Source: Sistotremastrum niveocremeum HHB9708
Lineage: Eukaryota > Basidiomycota > Agaricomycetes > Sistotremastrales > Sistotremastraceae
DNA length: 64,000 nt
Assembly (NCBI GenBank): GCA_001630475.1
Contig: KV419394.1
Span: forward strand, 1,054,001-1,118,000
Reading direction: 5' to 3'
Within the stretch, counting starts at the first letter, position 1; the number at the start of each line of letters is the position of its first letter. The position numbers and the translations under genes were made by a program. Below, piece after piece: positions 47,788-58,472 of the stretch. The notes under the pieces are model-generated. The model was not told the DNA's origin, did not search any database, and was given only the letters and a program-made list of their open reading frames with translations.

Positions 47788-49365
47788 ATGGGGTCTATTC
47801 CCGCAAGAGAAAACGCCTTTTGGTATGCCGGTCTCCACGAAGATCCCTTACCGAATTATACGCCCGGTACACTGTCCTTGAGCCTACTAAACACGCGGTC
47901 GCCTGAATATCTTTGAAGGCCTTATACCAATCTTAAAGAGCTCTTTGTTGAAATTGCATGCCAAAGGTCAAACAAGACGCGCTGCGTTGTGTCACGACAA
48001 CGTTGTACATGTGGCTACAGAACTTTGGGACATGGGCTGGGGATGCGGGTAACTATCTTGTTCATATTGCCAGAGACAGAGATGCGAGCATCTGTCAACA
48101 GTTATCGAAATTTCTTGATGGCCTGTATCCCACTTTTGGATCAAAGCGATCAGCCTGGATATGCACCCCTGCTCCTTCAAACGCGTCCTCCTGGAGTACG
48201 GAATCTTCAGCATTGGATTGAAGATGCGTGGAAAGATGGTACGATCTTCTTCATGTGTTGAATCGAGGCTCCGTATCTAACTCGGCCTCCCTTGAGAAAG
48301 GATTTGATGCTGAAGGTGCAAGCCAGTTGAAGAACCGACTTACAGGAACGAAGAAATGGATCGGGACTGCTGGTGATTTTGATATGTCATGAATGACGTT
48401 CTGTTCCTGACAATTTTCTAGAGCTATATGTGGCATTGACGTCCAAACGGATACCGTAAATCTCATGTCACTCTTGGAGATTACTCGTCCTGAGATACGT
48501 TGTGGTTCTCAGGGCGTCCCTTGTTGACTTTCCGAAGTCTGACAAAGGTTTGTAAATTGTTGCTGCGTCTATGGCGATCTCGAACGTCATGATAGGTGCC
48601 AAGCTATTGACCGATTGGGTAGTCAAATACTTCACACCCAAGGATTCAAGCGGCGAAGCCAAGAGTGTCAATGATGCACTCCGCTTTGAGCCGGTCATTA
48701 GCAGTAAACGGCCGCCACTAGTCTTGCAGGTGCGCGAGGATTCACGACAAAAATAAGAGACTGTTCTGGCTGACCTCGTGAATGCCAGCACGCCGGTCAT
48801 TCTCGGACGATAGTAGGATACGAGCTCAGCAAGTCAGGAGATTTCAATTTACTGTTATTTGATCCATCAAGGTCCGAAATTGACCGTGATTTTCTCCTGC
48901 ATACGGACATTTATAATTCATGAATCCTAGACGACCAGACCGAGCATTGCGGCGTGCAGCACTGGATCAAAGCGTAGGCTCTACAAGCAAAGGGACCTCA
49001 ACCCAAACCAGCTTATTTGAGAGGGTCCTACATCCCAACAGGAGCAAACGACGGCGAGAGTCGGATCATGCTGAGCCAGAATCTCATGCTGCTATTCAGA
49101 AACGAATACGAGGTGGCGAAGATTCAATGAATTCCAGGGCTTCTGAGAAAGACGATACTATCGACCCTCTGAAGGTAGTAAAGTTTTTCCGCGTTAGCCC
49201 AACCAAACTAGGGTCAATCAATCAGTTTCTATGTTGCTGGAAGACTGACCTGTGGACGACAGGAAGCACCACATGTACCAAATTCTGTGGTTTCCCATGA
49301 CCGAGCCTCTGAGCGACGCGGAGAGGAATTCCTGTAAAGTGGTTACTTGTGATCGAATAGTTTAA
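47788..49365 (+). CDS. C78-family cysteine peptidase, ZUP1/Mug105 type (deubiquitinase-like)
   Basis: Spliced frame: ENAFWYAGLHEDPLPNYTPG, an intron, LIPILKSSLLKLHAKGQTRR, AALCHDNVVHVATELWDMGW, then GCG, an intron, YRNFLMAC. The catalytic Cys lies in WGCGYRN. Next come TRPPGVRNLQHWIEDAWKDG, an intron, FDAEGASQLKNRLTGTKKWI, GTAELYVAL, and DALRFEPVISSKRPPLVLQ. An intron then leads to HAGHSRTIVGYEL (catalytic His) and NLLLFDPSR (catalytic Asp). A basic, polar C-terminal extension ends CKVVTCDRIV at TAA 49363-49365. There are at least eight introns. The ATG at 47788 may be internal: homologs often carry N-terminal zinc fingers, and a frame near 47640-47760 could be part of one, but I could not join it convincingly. 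Given the lost UFM1 system in most higher fungi, a ubiquitin substrate is likelier than UFM1. Confidence 0.82.
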
Positions 49366-49511
49366 GATTGGGTCCATCATCATCATCGAACTTGATTTCA
49401 TTGTTTATTGGACTTCATTAGTTTCATATGAATGTATAGTGAGAGTATAAATACACGGTTCACGATCTAGCGATATCTGCGTGGCCCCTCACACCAAGGT
49501 ATCATTAGAGA

Positions 49512-50684
49512 TCAAACTCCAAAAGCGAAGGTCGGGGCGGAATATATGGCGCTTATAGTGCGAACCTGTCCCTGCTCACCAGCCCCTGCAGCGACATATA
49601 TCGGAATGAAGTGTTCTTCACGTGGGTGAGCCGCGCGGAAACCCGGAGCCTTGATAAGATCGAAAAGTGCTTCCTTGCGTGCCTTTACCTGCGAATTCCC
49701 AATAAACATCTACAAGTAGCGAATATGCTTCTCAGGAAGGTTTCTTACCTCGGAAATTTCCGCAGCGTCCAAGATTGCATTGTGAAATGATCTGATGTGG
49801 GGTTTGGCCGTTTCTTCCAGGGCCGCAGTGAAGTCCTGGAAAGTGTGGATAGTAAGGCCCCCAGATAGAATAAGGACTCCCTCGGATCTAAGCATTGAAG
49901 TAAGGGTCATCTGAATCGAAATGGAGCAGACGCGGATTGTACCTGAGATTGCGCAGAGCGCGGCCTAGATTGTAATTCGCCTCAGGAGTAAGGCTGCTAT
50001 CAATGCTGACTTGGATGACGGGTACGTTCGGGAGTTCGTCTCCAAACATTAATTTGAAAGGGACAAAAACGCCATGGTCCAGTCCTGGACCATAAAACCC
50101 GCGACCATCTCGCCCGCGCGGTTCGGTAACGGGAGTGGTTCGTGCACGAATTCCAGCCTACGTGGGAGGTCTCTCAGTACAAAATGTTAAGAATTCAGGA
50201 AACAATGTTCGACACCTGTTTAAGCAGTTCAACGACCCGGGACGCTATAGCAGAATCGCCTTTGGAGTGGAATATGATCTTGTAGAGTTCTTCTTGGAAG
50301 CCGTAATAATCGAAGAGAAGCGGGTTCTCTTCCGGATAATCGGTCACTGTGGGACGCCTCGTTGAGCACAGGAAGTTGAATGACCAAGAAATGAATACCT
50401 CGAGTTTCGCCACTAGTCTCCCAGTGGGCACTGAAGATGACAATCGCTTTAGGGCTGTATTTTTCGAGAAGGGCTGGACCAAAGTCTCTCAGAAAATGCG
50501 CCAAAGGAGATGCAGGACCAGTGGATTTCCAGAAGCCTGAACGAGGAGACTCTGCATCGTCGCTCATGAGCAACATTGGAGAACCATGTCCAAAGAAGAA
50601 TGCCGGGATACGAGCTGGGTGGTCTGGAAGAGCTGCCAGCTGCTCGCGCCAAAGCGACTGTGTTGTCGGACGTGGAGTGGGCAT
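49512..50684 (-). CDS. LigB-type extradiol dioxygenase (4,5-DOPA dioxygenase-like)
   Basis: The start MPTPRPTTQSLWREQLAALP is followed by FFFGHGSPMLLM and then AIVIFSAHWETSG. Both His residues are expected metal ligands of the class III extradiol family (DODA). An intron joins VTDYPEENPLLFDYYGFQEEL. Later blocks are LDHGVFVPFKLMFGDELP (metal/acid-base His), QVSIDSSLTPEANYNLGRAL, GVLILSGGLTIHTFQDF, and AAHPREEHFIPIYVAAGAG, ending YSAPTFAFGV at TGA 49512-49514. The family opens catechol rings next to the hydroxyls; plant and fungal members make betalain-type precursors or degrade aromatics. The true substrate cannot be read from sequence. It shares a 355-bp promoter region with the GH79 gene. 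Confidence 0.88.
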
Positions 50685-51039
50685 GGTGTATAGTGTCCTG
50701 TGAGTGAGTAGAACATATTGCTATATATGCCGCGTCCAGCCTAGATTTGGCCAGGAGGTCATCGGTATGACGAGCACTCCGAAAGACTGAGTCAGTCTGA
50801 ATAAAATTCCCAAGTGACCGCAATCGCCGAGTTCCGACAGTCGCCGGCCGAGCGACCCCGCAGTCTTCACGTGACCCCTGAGAGGCACGTGACCGTGTCT
50901 GTCGGCATTTCCCGTTGTCCACGCCGAAGCAGCCGAAGCACGACTCCGCGTCTGTTTGACGGAGACAGACTTCTCTCTGCATGACTTTTGCATATAAAAA
51001 TGGGACGAGACAGGAGCTCCACCTGCACGACTGCCCACC
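50685..51039. promoter_or_regulatory. Divergent promoter, dioxygenase / GH79, with E-boxes and TATA boxes
   Basis: Two CACGTGAC sites at 50868-50875 and 50886-50893 lie near the centre, 10 bp apart and in the same orientation. A TATATA element at 50722-50728 sits about 38-44 bp from the dioxygenase start. TATAAAAA at 50993-51000 sits 39 bp before the GH79 start codon. CACGTG is the core site of fungal bHLH factors; which factor acts here is unknown. Confidence 0.6.
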
Positions 51040-53037
51040 ATGCTCCCCCTGTCTCTGCTCATTCTATCCGCAGCCCCGCTCGTTCAACGTGCAGCTTGCC
51101 TCACCGTTACCGTGCCTCTTACCGCGCCGACTGCAGCAGTCAGCGTATCTTCATCTCTCGTTTCATTTTCCATCGAGGGTGATAACTGGCCGGACTGGGT
51201 TGGGACATCCTCGCCCAACACTTTCACGAACAATGTTCTCAATAATCTCAAAACGTTGACGGGCAGTCCGCCTGACATACGCGTTGGTGCCAACTCAGAA
51301 GATCGTACACTCTTCAGTAACACCGTGCCGGTGAGAGATCTAACCTCCATATATGCATGCCTGGTCACTGATGGCCGTGATGTAGATCTCCCAGACCATC
51401 TTTCCTGCCGACAGCGTTTCCAATCCATACCCAGAGGTCCGTGGTCTATTTTATCGCCGCACCTGCACATGTTCCTGAGCACTTCTACTTCTTTCTTTGC
51501 TGTCAGGCTTCAAACGTGACCGTTGGGGACGGATACTATGCACTATCTCGCTTTTTACCATCTGGTACCCACATGACGTGGGGTATCAATTTTGGGTCCA
51601 ACAATCTCACCGCTGCAATTGATGAAGGAAAGAGTATTCTAAAGGCCTTCTCTTCGGACGCAGTCACCTCTGCAGGCATTCACTTAGACCTCATTGAAAT
51701 CGGCAACGAGCCGGATTTGTATGGCGGAAGCAAACGCTCATCCTCGTGGAATATTGGACAATATGTTTCAACGTGCGTGATTTTCCTTTTTGGGTGCCAC
51801 ATAACTTGGCGTGGCCTGACAACTGGTCGTTTCAACGTGCAGGTGGTCTTCATTCTCAGAAAGCGTCGCATCTGCCATCGGCTTGGAAGCCGGGACACGA
51901 CCGTTTGTGCAGGGCCTCGCATTCGGGAACTCAGATCACGGAGCCGGAGGCTTTTCTCCACAGCAAGCTTATAATGATGGCATTTTATCGACGAGTGCGG
52001 GGAAATTGATCACCGTGTGAGATCTACTCTTTCGGCCAATCTTGCTATGATCGATCAAGGTACTGATCAAGCATAGTGTATCGCAGCACCATTATAGCGG
52101 AGGCTGTTGCACCGCGTTGGTTTCGGACTTGATGTCCAAGTCATTCGTTCGAGGAAACGTCACTGCGTTCGTGCCGGATATCCAGGCGACGGTGTCCAGA
52201 GGACACAAGTTTATTTTTGGGTCAGTCTTGGCGTAATATTGATGGGAAAGAGAAGCTGACAAGACATGCCTCCAGCGAAACGAACAGTTATTTCAATCAC
52301 GGAGTTCCAGGTGAGTTCGATTTATGTCAGCAATACGTGAGCTTAGTGGTGCTGATACAATGCATAGACGTAAGCGATGCAGCTGGTGCAGCCATCTGGT
52401 TGACGGACTACTCATTGTTTGCTGCGACTTTGGGCGTGGCAAATCTGTACTTCCACGAAGGAGTCGGATACAAATACAATTTGGTAAGCCAAATTGACTA
52501 ACGAAGCGCTCGAAGCTCATAAAGGAACACTTTTCACAGATTCAACCGGTGACTTTGACCAAGTCGACTGAAGACGCGACACCACTGAACCCGCCTGTGG
52601 CTCCGCATATCCAAGCCCCATATTATGGTGCTATTGTAATCGCCGAGTTCCTGGGCACGAATTCGAATCGGACGGTATCGGAACTGGATATCTCCTCTTC
52701 AAGCACAATCTCGGGATACGCATTATACGGTAGCAACGGAGTGCTCGAAAAGGCTCTTTTGATCGACTCACAAGCGTTCCTGACAACCACTAGCGGAGCG
52801 CGCCCCAGCACGGCTGTCACTCTAAAGTTTAGCGGAAGCCACCCGCCGACGAAGCAGACACTGAAGCGACTGGCCATTGGACATGCAGACGATAAGACGG
52901 GGTTGAAGTGGGGAGGACAGACGTATGAAACTAGCAGTGGATTGGCAAGTGGGACGGTCAGTACGACGAGTAGCAATGTGTCTGCAGGAGTGACTATCTC
53001 TGCGACGGAGGTTGTGTTGATCACGTTTTCGAATTAA
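51040..53037 (+). CDS. Secreted GH79 glycoside hydrolase (beta-glucuronidase-like)
   Basis: The signal peptide MLPLSLLILSAAPLVQRAAC is followed by LTVTVPLTAP. Family marks are VSFSIEGDNWPDWVG, PDIRVGANSEDRTLF, then YYALSRFLPSGTHMTWGINF and LDLIEIGNEPDLYGG, which holds the acid/base Glu in the NEP motif. Further on is FGETNSYFNHGVPG across introns, holding the nucleophile Glu; then SDAAGAAIWLTDYSLFAATLG, read here in two exon pieces; and QAPYYGAIVIAEFLG. A C-terminal beta domain ends at TAA 53035-53037. There are at least six short introns. Basidiomycete GH79 enzymes remove glucuronic acid residues, for instance from arabinogalactan chains; heparanase-like activity is less likely. It is probably extracellular, for plant-polymer breakdown. 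Confidence 0.87.
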
Positions 53038-53234
53038 TATAGATATTGAGTAAAATGTACAAGGGAGGAGGAGAGAGTGAAAAGCACGTGGAGGCCGGGC
53101 ACGTGGAAATGGATTCAGGCCCCGATCAGAAGATCTCGCGTGTCATCTTTTTTTCGGGTCGGCCTCGGAACCGAGCGTGGTGTTCTCAGGAACAAGGGGT
53201 GGATGTTGCTGAAAGTGAACAGAGTCGAGTGTTC

Positions 53235-54186
53235 TTACGGCCGTCGCGTCGGATCAGGGATGCGCCGCACAGAGACAGTGAGCATGCCTCGGTCGAGGTT
53301 GGCATGTATCTGGCCCATGTCTGCATCTCTATCGAACTGGACCTGCCATTCGTAATGACCTATCAAAGGAAAAAGACGCGAAAAAGGGGACACGTGGTCA
53401 GCGTTCATCATCATAGCTAGGCACAAGGCACGCCAAAGGGACAGCTTACAGTCAGCTTCCATGTCGAAACGTTCGGCAACAATTGCGAGGATATTCCCCC
53501 GTTTTGCAGAGATAGTGATGGATTCGATGGTGAAGCCAGGGCCGAGGGGGGCGAGGAGGACGTGCTGGGTGGGGGTCGCGTTGACGGAGAGATCGATGCG
53601 ATTCATGTGTGAGGGCTGTCGTGTGGAGCGAATGTGCGCGAGGGCCGTCGGCTGTGGTTGGGAAGACATTTTGGGAAAGTATGAGTTTGGTGAGGAGGAA
53701 TGGGGCCCAGGACCGGCGGTGTTGCCGTGGCTGGAGGTGGGGGCATTAGTAGGATATGATAGATGGGACACCGGGGGCGGTCGGTTGAGGGGGGATGCGA
53801 CGGGGGAGGACATGGATGATGCGGATGGGGTGGTGTTGGATGATGATGAGGAGTAGGAGCTTGGATTTGGATGCGATGATTTTAGATGTGAGGGAGCGTA
53901 GGAGTAGGGGGCTGGACGACGACGGCGACGATAGCGTCAAGAGCAACAACGACAACAAGAGCAAAGGTGGTGAGATGGAGAGTTCAAGATAAGAAGGCGA
54001 CATGACAGTACCTGGGGGCGGGAGAATACCAGCAGAGAGGGGGCCTCTGGAGAGGGCAGCGGAGGCGGCGAGGGCGTCCATGTTGAGGTCGTCGATGTTG
54101 TTGGCGACGGCGGGGAGGCGGGCGGCGGAGGGGAGGATGGGCGTGGTCTTTCCTCTGGTCAGTCGTGGACGAGAGTCCGAGGCCAT
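53235..54186 (-). CDS. Hsp20/alpha-crystallin-like domain protein
   Basis: The start is MASDSRPRLTRGKTTPILPS, followed by a disordered Ser/Pro-rich N-terminal half (SPVASPLNRPPPVSHLSYP, HSSSPNSYFPKMSSQPQP). An intron of about 130 bp lies near 53875-54007. The C-terminal part reads RIDLSVNATPTQHVLLAPLG, FTIESITISAKRGNILAIVAE, then, across an intron at about 53363-53450, HYEWQVQFDRDADMGQIHAN and GMLTVSVRRIP. The Phe-x-Arg-Asp-x-Asp pattern followed by Gly-x-Leu-Thr-Val fits the end of an alpha-crystallin sandwich. It may be a small chaperone, but the long N terminus and weak first strands make it divergent. The start codon is only 53 bp from that of the divergent dehydrogenase gene. Confidence 0.68.
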
Positions 54187-54239
54187 GGCAAGAGAGAGAG
54201 CGGGTCACTCCGGGATAAGCGCACACAAGCACAAACGCT
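54187..54239. promoter_or_regulatory. 53-bp divergent promoter, Hsp20-like / HIBADH
   Basis: Both start codons are well placed: MASDSRP ends at 54186 and MSLRQSTLGFIG begins at 54240. The gap holds no TATA box or heat-shock element that I can see. Confidence 0.6.
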
Positions 54240-55371
54240 ATGTCTCTCCGCCAGTCCACACTCGGCTTCATTGGTCTCGGGCGCATGGGCCAACACATGG
54301 CGGCCAATCTCTTCGCTGCTCGCCCCAACGATGCCTACGTCGTCTGCGATGCCAGTCCCGACGCCGCCGCCGCTTTTGCGCGTCGCTTTTCGGCCGAACA
54401 TCCCGCCGCATCCATCCATGTCGCCCAGTCGCCTGCAGAGTACGTTGTCTGTCGCATCCCTGAGCATTCGTTCTCTTCTCATGTTCTGCTTCCAGGCTCG
54501 CCGCTCGATCTTCCACGATCATATCAATGCTTCCTTCCACTCCTCACGTCGAACAGGTCTATCTATCTCCCGGCGGCATACACGACCTTCTCGCTACCCT
54601 TTCCGCTGCCGACGCCCAGCGCACCCTCATCATCGACAGCACCACCCTTGACGTCCAAGCCTCCCGCCGCGTCAGCCAGCGCATCCAGACCACAGGCGCC
54701 CTCTTCGTCGACGCGCCCGTCTCAGGAGGTAAGCACGCTCAGGTCAACGCTCCCGGATAGTACATAGTTCCGGCTCGAACACACGATCCGTTTTCAGGAG
54801 TAACAGGCGCAAAGGCAGGGACGCTTTCCTTTCTCGTAGGCGGATCATCGGCAGCCTTTACCGCTTCTTCTCCCGTCTTGGAAGCTATGGGTCGCCGAAT
54901 CATCCACTGTGGAGAGGCCGGCGCGGGTCTTGCTGCCAAAATATGCAACAACTTGGTGCTCGGCGTGCAGCAGGTCGTCGTCGCAGAGGCCATGCTGCTC
55001 GGCCAGAGGGTAGGCTTGGATCCTCGCGTGCTGGCTAGTGTGATCAACAGCTCGACCGGGGCGTGTTGGGCGAGTTCGGAGAACAATCCGGTCAAGGGAG
55101 CATTACTTAACAAGACGACGCCTGCAGACAGAGATTACGAAGGCGGCTTTGCGACGGCTCTCATGTCAAAAGTTTGTTCCAAACGAGAAATACAAGCGCC
55201 GCGACTAATCACAAGCAGGACATGGGACTCGCACAGCGACTTGCAGAAGAGACACAGACACCAATACCACTGGGCGAGGCAGCGCAGAGCGTGTACAAGG
55301 AGATGGCAGAGAGCGACGCTGAAAGTAGCAGACTTGATTTTTCTGTTGTGTACAAGTATTTGGCTCGGTAG
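54240..55371 (+). CDS. HIBADH: 3-hydroxyisobutyrate dehydrogenase family oxidoreductase
   Basis: It oxidises 3-hydroxyisobutyrate to methylmalonate semialdehyde in valine breakdown, usually in mitochondria. The NAD-binding glycine motif GFIGLGRMGQHMAANL lies right at the N terminus. Then come SSTIISMLPSTPHV after an intron, TLIIDSTTLDVQASR, and FVDAPVSGG joined by an intron to VTGAKAGTLSFLVGG, the substrate-binding DAPVSGG signature. GAGLAAKICNNLVLG carries the catalytic Lys in the usual AKxxNN position, and GFATALMSKDMGLAQRL spans the last intron. It ends VVYKYLAR at TAG 55369-55371. A targeting presequence is absent from this start, so either an upstream exon is missed or the enzyme is not mitochondrial. 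The next gene on the same strand starts 20 bp later. Confidence 0.9.
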
Positions 55372-55391
55372 ATCGCGAGCTCAGATCTGCG

Positions 55392-57107
55392 ATGTCGTCC
55401 AAACCGAACGTCCTCATCTTTGGAGGCGTGAACACTTATTCAAGACACCTCGCAGCCTATCTTGTCCCAGAGTCGGGCGAGTCGCCCGTCCAAGTCAGCG
55501 CGTCTCCATCGTCGTCGTCGAACAAGCCTGACTTTTGCTAGAACCTGCGCATCGTCGACAAGTTCAGTGTCTACCCGCCCACAACGTGTGTACGCTCTCT
55601 TTTCGTGTCTGCACGCTTTGACGGCGACCAGATATCTCGGCGCTGTCTTCCCTCGTATTCTCAAGAAACCTAATGTAGAATACAAACAGGCCAATCTCAC
55701 AGTCCCAGGTAAGTTGTCTTGTTCTCGTTTCGAGTCGTTTCCAACACGTGGCCCACAGCCACCGTCTCTTCCGTCTTCGACCCCCCTCCAAATCAGGAGC
55801 CTTATTCCTACATCTTTGACTTTACTGGCGAGATCCGATACGACCGTCCTGACCTCGTCCAAGTCGGCCAAACCCTCCTCGTCTCCCGTCTCATCGCCCA
55901 GGAAGCAGCGAACAGAAAAGTCAAAGCATACGTCCGCATCCAACTCCCTTGGTACGACAGCCCAGACAAAGGCCTCCGAGACGAGAAAGACCAGTACGAA
56001 CGCGACCCTTCCTTTGTCTTCATCTTCTTCCGCTCACGTGTCCGATCGACAGTCAGAAAACGAATGGGGTCATTGGCACGTGGTGGCACGAGACGCTCCG
56101 GTCCCTCGCCGCTATCAAAGAGTTTGTTTCCGTTCTTTTGCTTTTAGGTTTGCTCTCACCTTATCTCCACAGTCTCAACTTGGTTATACTTCGTATCGGC
56201 ATCGGCTATGGCCCCTACCTCAATATTTCCCAAAGTATGCTTCCGCTTTCAGATTGATTGGCAAAGTTGTAATATGTATTTATTCAGTCACGACTGCTGT
56301 CGTCATTGGACGTGTTTACAAATTTCTCGAACAAGAAATGAAATTTCTGTACGTCACGCCAATTCTGGAGATTTTCCGAGCAACTCACTCTTCTTCTCCA
56401 GATGGTCTCCCAATAGCCCTGTACATACCGTCCATTTAGATGACATTGCCCGAGCTGCATGGTCCTGTGCCACGTGGATAGCTCCACTGGGTCGTGAAGA
56501 GGCAAACATAATTGCTGGAGAACAAATATGGTTCGCAAACGATAAATCGAAACTCAAAGGTATCGACGGCGTGATCGACCCCTCGCTCACTCCCATTGCC
56601 CCATTCTTCAACTTGGTATGCGTCCCCGAGCTTCGCCGTCACCCTCTTTTCGCATTCTAATTGATTTGGCGTCTCGTGTTTAGGTCGATGACTCAGAGTT
56701 GACGCAGCAGTCGCTCGGAACTGCTATTGGCGAAGTCTTCGGCATCAAGACTGGCTTCCATGGATTCGTTCAAGCCACTATGGCAAAAGTATTCGCCGTC
56801 TTGTAAAGTGCTGCTCCAATGCTAATTTGTACGTCAGATGAATATGAAGGACTTGGTGGAAGACGTGAACGAAGAGCACGTCGCCGCATGGAACCAGATC
56901 CTTATGGCATCCAACCCACAAATACCTAATACCCCACTTTCGGCTTACATGGACTCCCACATGTTTTCGAAACCTGGGGTTGCGTATTCAAACGCCAAGA
57001 TCAAACGCATTCTCGGTTTCACTTTGCTACATCCTCGCTTTACCCCGGATGAGATCAGGGCCGTCATTGATGCTTTCAAAGAAGAAGGGACGTGGCCTAA
57101 CGCCTAA
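55392..57107 (+). CDS. NAD(P)-binding Rossmann (atypical extended SDR-like) protein
   Basis: The start MSSKPNVLIFGGVNTYSRHL has a modified nucleotide-binding glycine motif (FGGVNTYSRHL). Further blocks are NLRIVDKFSVYPPT, YLGAVFPRILKKPNVEYKQA, YSYIFDFTGEIRYDRPD (where SDRs have a conserved Asp/Asn after strand 4), LRIGIGYGPYLNIS (the RxxxxYGP turn of extended SDRs), and HTVHLDDIARAAWSC. The segment where YxxxK is expected reads VIGTWWHETLRSLA, without a Tyr-Lys pair. The protein may therefore bind a dinucleotide without classic SDR catalysis. A C-terminal part after FFNLVDDSELTQQSLG ends EEGTWPNA at TAA 57105-57107. The substrate is unknown. Confidence 0.68.
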
Positions 57108-57293
57108 TTTGTGCTTCTTTTGGTTCTGTACATCCTATTGCTCTCTGTTTTCATCGTCTTTGTTTGTGTTACCGGTCACTACTATCCCCATCACATCCCA
57201 TCGCATACAGCATACCCTAGCTGGACTTGCATTCGTATAATTGGATAAATGTTTTTTAAAGTTGTTAATCCATGGATTTTTTGCATGCTATTA

Positions 57294-58472
57294 TTACAAG
57301 GGTGATATTTCGAGACCTGCTACTGCTATTCGGATTGCCCGCTCCCAGGCCTCTTCGATACGATACCCTCCTGCTCTCATAATGCCGTCTCTGTCTTTCC
57401 GCACCGCCTCGCTGCGTGGGTCATGATAATCTGACTTGAGTGTGAACTTGTCTTCGTATGCATAATAAGAGTCCGTCAGCGGGACGTGTGGCTCGTCGGG
57501 AATAACAGAAGCTTTCGTGGGGCGCCCGCCGCCTGGAGGTTGTCGAATCGCGGGGATAGACGAGATGTTCCTCGCACTGGTTCGTTTCTGTTTCACTGCA
57601 TTTGCCTTGGCTACGATCTTAGCAGCATCTCCCGTCCCTCGTTCAAGATTATTGATGATATCCATTCTGTGTCGTTCGTGTTCTTCGCGTTCTTCTTCCT
57701 CCTGTCGACGGAGATCTCGTGCGCGCTCTTCTCGCTCTTGTCTTTCTCTTTCTTCTTCCTGGCGGAGGAAGGATGCTGCCTGTTCGTCGCGTTGGATGTT
57801 TAGTTCTGTGAGGGCCGCGTTTTCGGCTCGGAGGGCAGTGATGCGTGCTTCAGTTTTGGCGACGTCGACGTCGTTGATAAGGTTGAATGCTATTTTCGTC
57901 AGATCAGAGACGTAAACAAGGAGAAAATGACTCACTGATATCCTCAACAGTCTCGAGATAATCATTATAAGCTCTCAGATCCGTGAAATCTTCAGGATGT
58001 CGATTAAATTCCCTCGCCATCCTTCGTCTCACTGCGACTTCCTTCTCTACTCCGAGATCTTCGAATGTCTGAGGTGTGAATGCTATTTTTCGCAGAGTTT
58101 TGTTGCATATTGGACAGGGGGCGGGGCCCAGGGTGAAGAGGCGGTCGATGCATGATTCGCACATTTTGTGATAACATGCTGAGACGAGGAGACGGAGCTT
58201 TGGGTTAAGGTATCGGTCTGATTTGCACACCGGACATTGATCATCTTCTGCCTGTACAATCCTACTGTTAGAGTCCAGAAAAGACGGCAAGATTGAAGAG
58301 AACTCACGTAGTACTCTATGACACGCCCTGAAGGGTCTTTCACACCGCCGCCATAGGTTGTGCTCGATGTGGACGTAGGCTGAGGTGCAGCAGATCCGGA
58401 ACGAGATGTGAGTTGTGAGGATGTGCCACCTTTACGGACGACCACGCCTCTGGCCCAAGCGGAAGATGACAT
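57294..58472 (-). CDS. TFB3: TFIIH subunit Tfb3 (MAT1 homolog), CDK-activating kinase assembly factor
   Basis: Tfb3/MAT1 bridges the Cdk7-type kinase module to core TFIIH. The start MSSSAWARGVVVRKGG has a short Ser-rich N terminus. An intron joins IEYY to a C3HC4 RING finger: CPVCKSDRYLNPKLRLLVSAC, HKMCESC, CPICNKTL. Then follow RKIAFTPQTFEDLGVEKEV and RRRMAREFNRHPEDF, the conserved post-RING helix, and a second intron to FNLINDVDV. A long charged coiled coil (about 57660-57880) and a C-terminal tail end GLEISPL at TAA 57294-57296. The length of about 350 residues fits the family. It is divergent from BET4 with 41 bp between start codons. Confidence 0.94.

Noticed and set aside
53085-53105. 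Two CACGTG palindromes between the GH79 and Hsp20-like 3' ends
   Set aside because: They lie between convergent gene ends, not in a promoter, so a regulatory role is unlikely.
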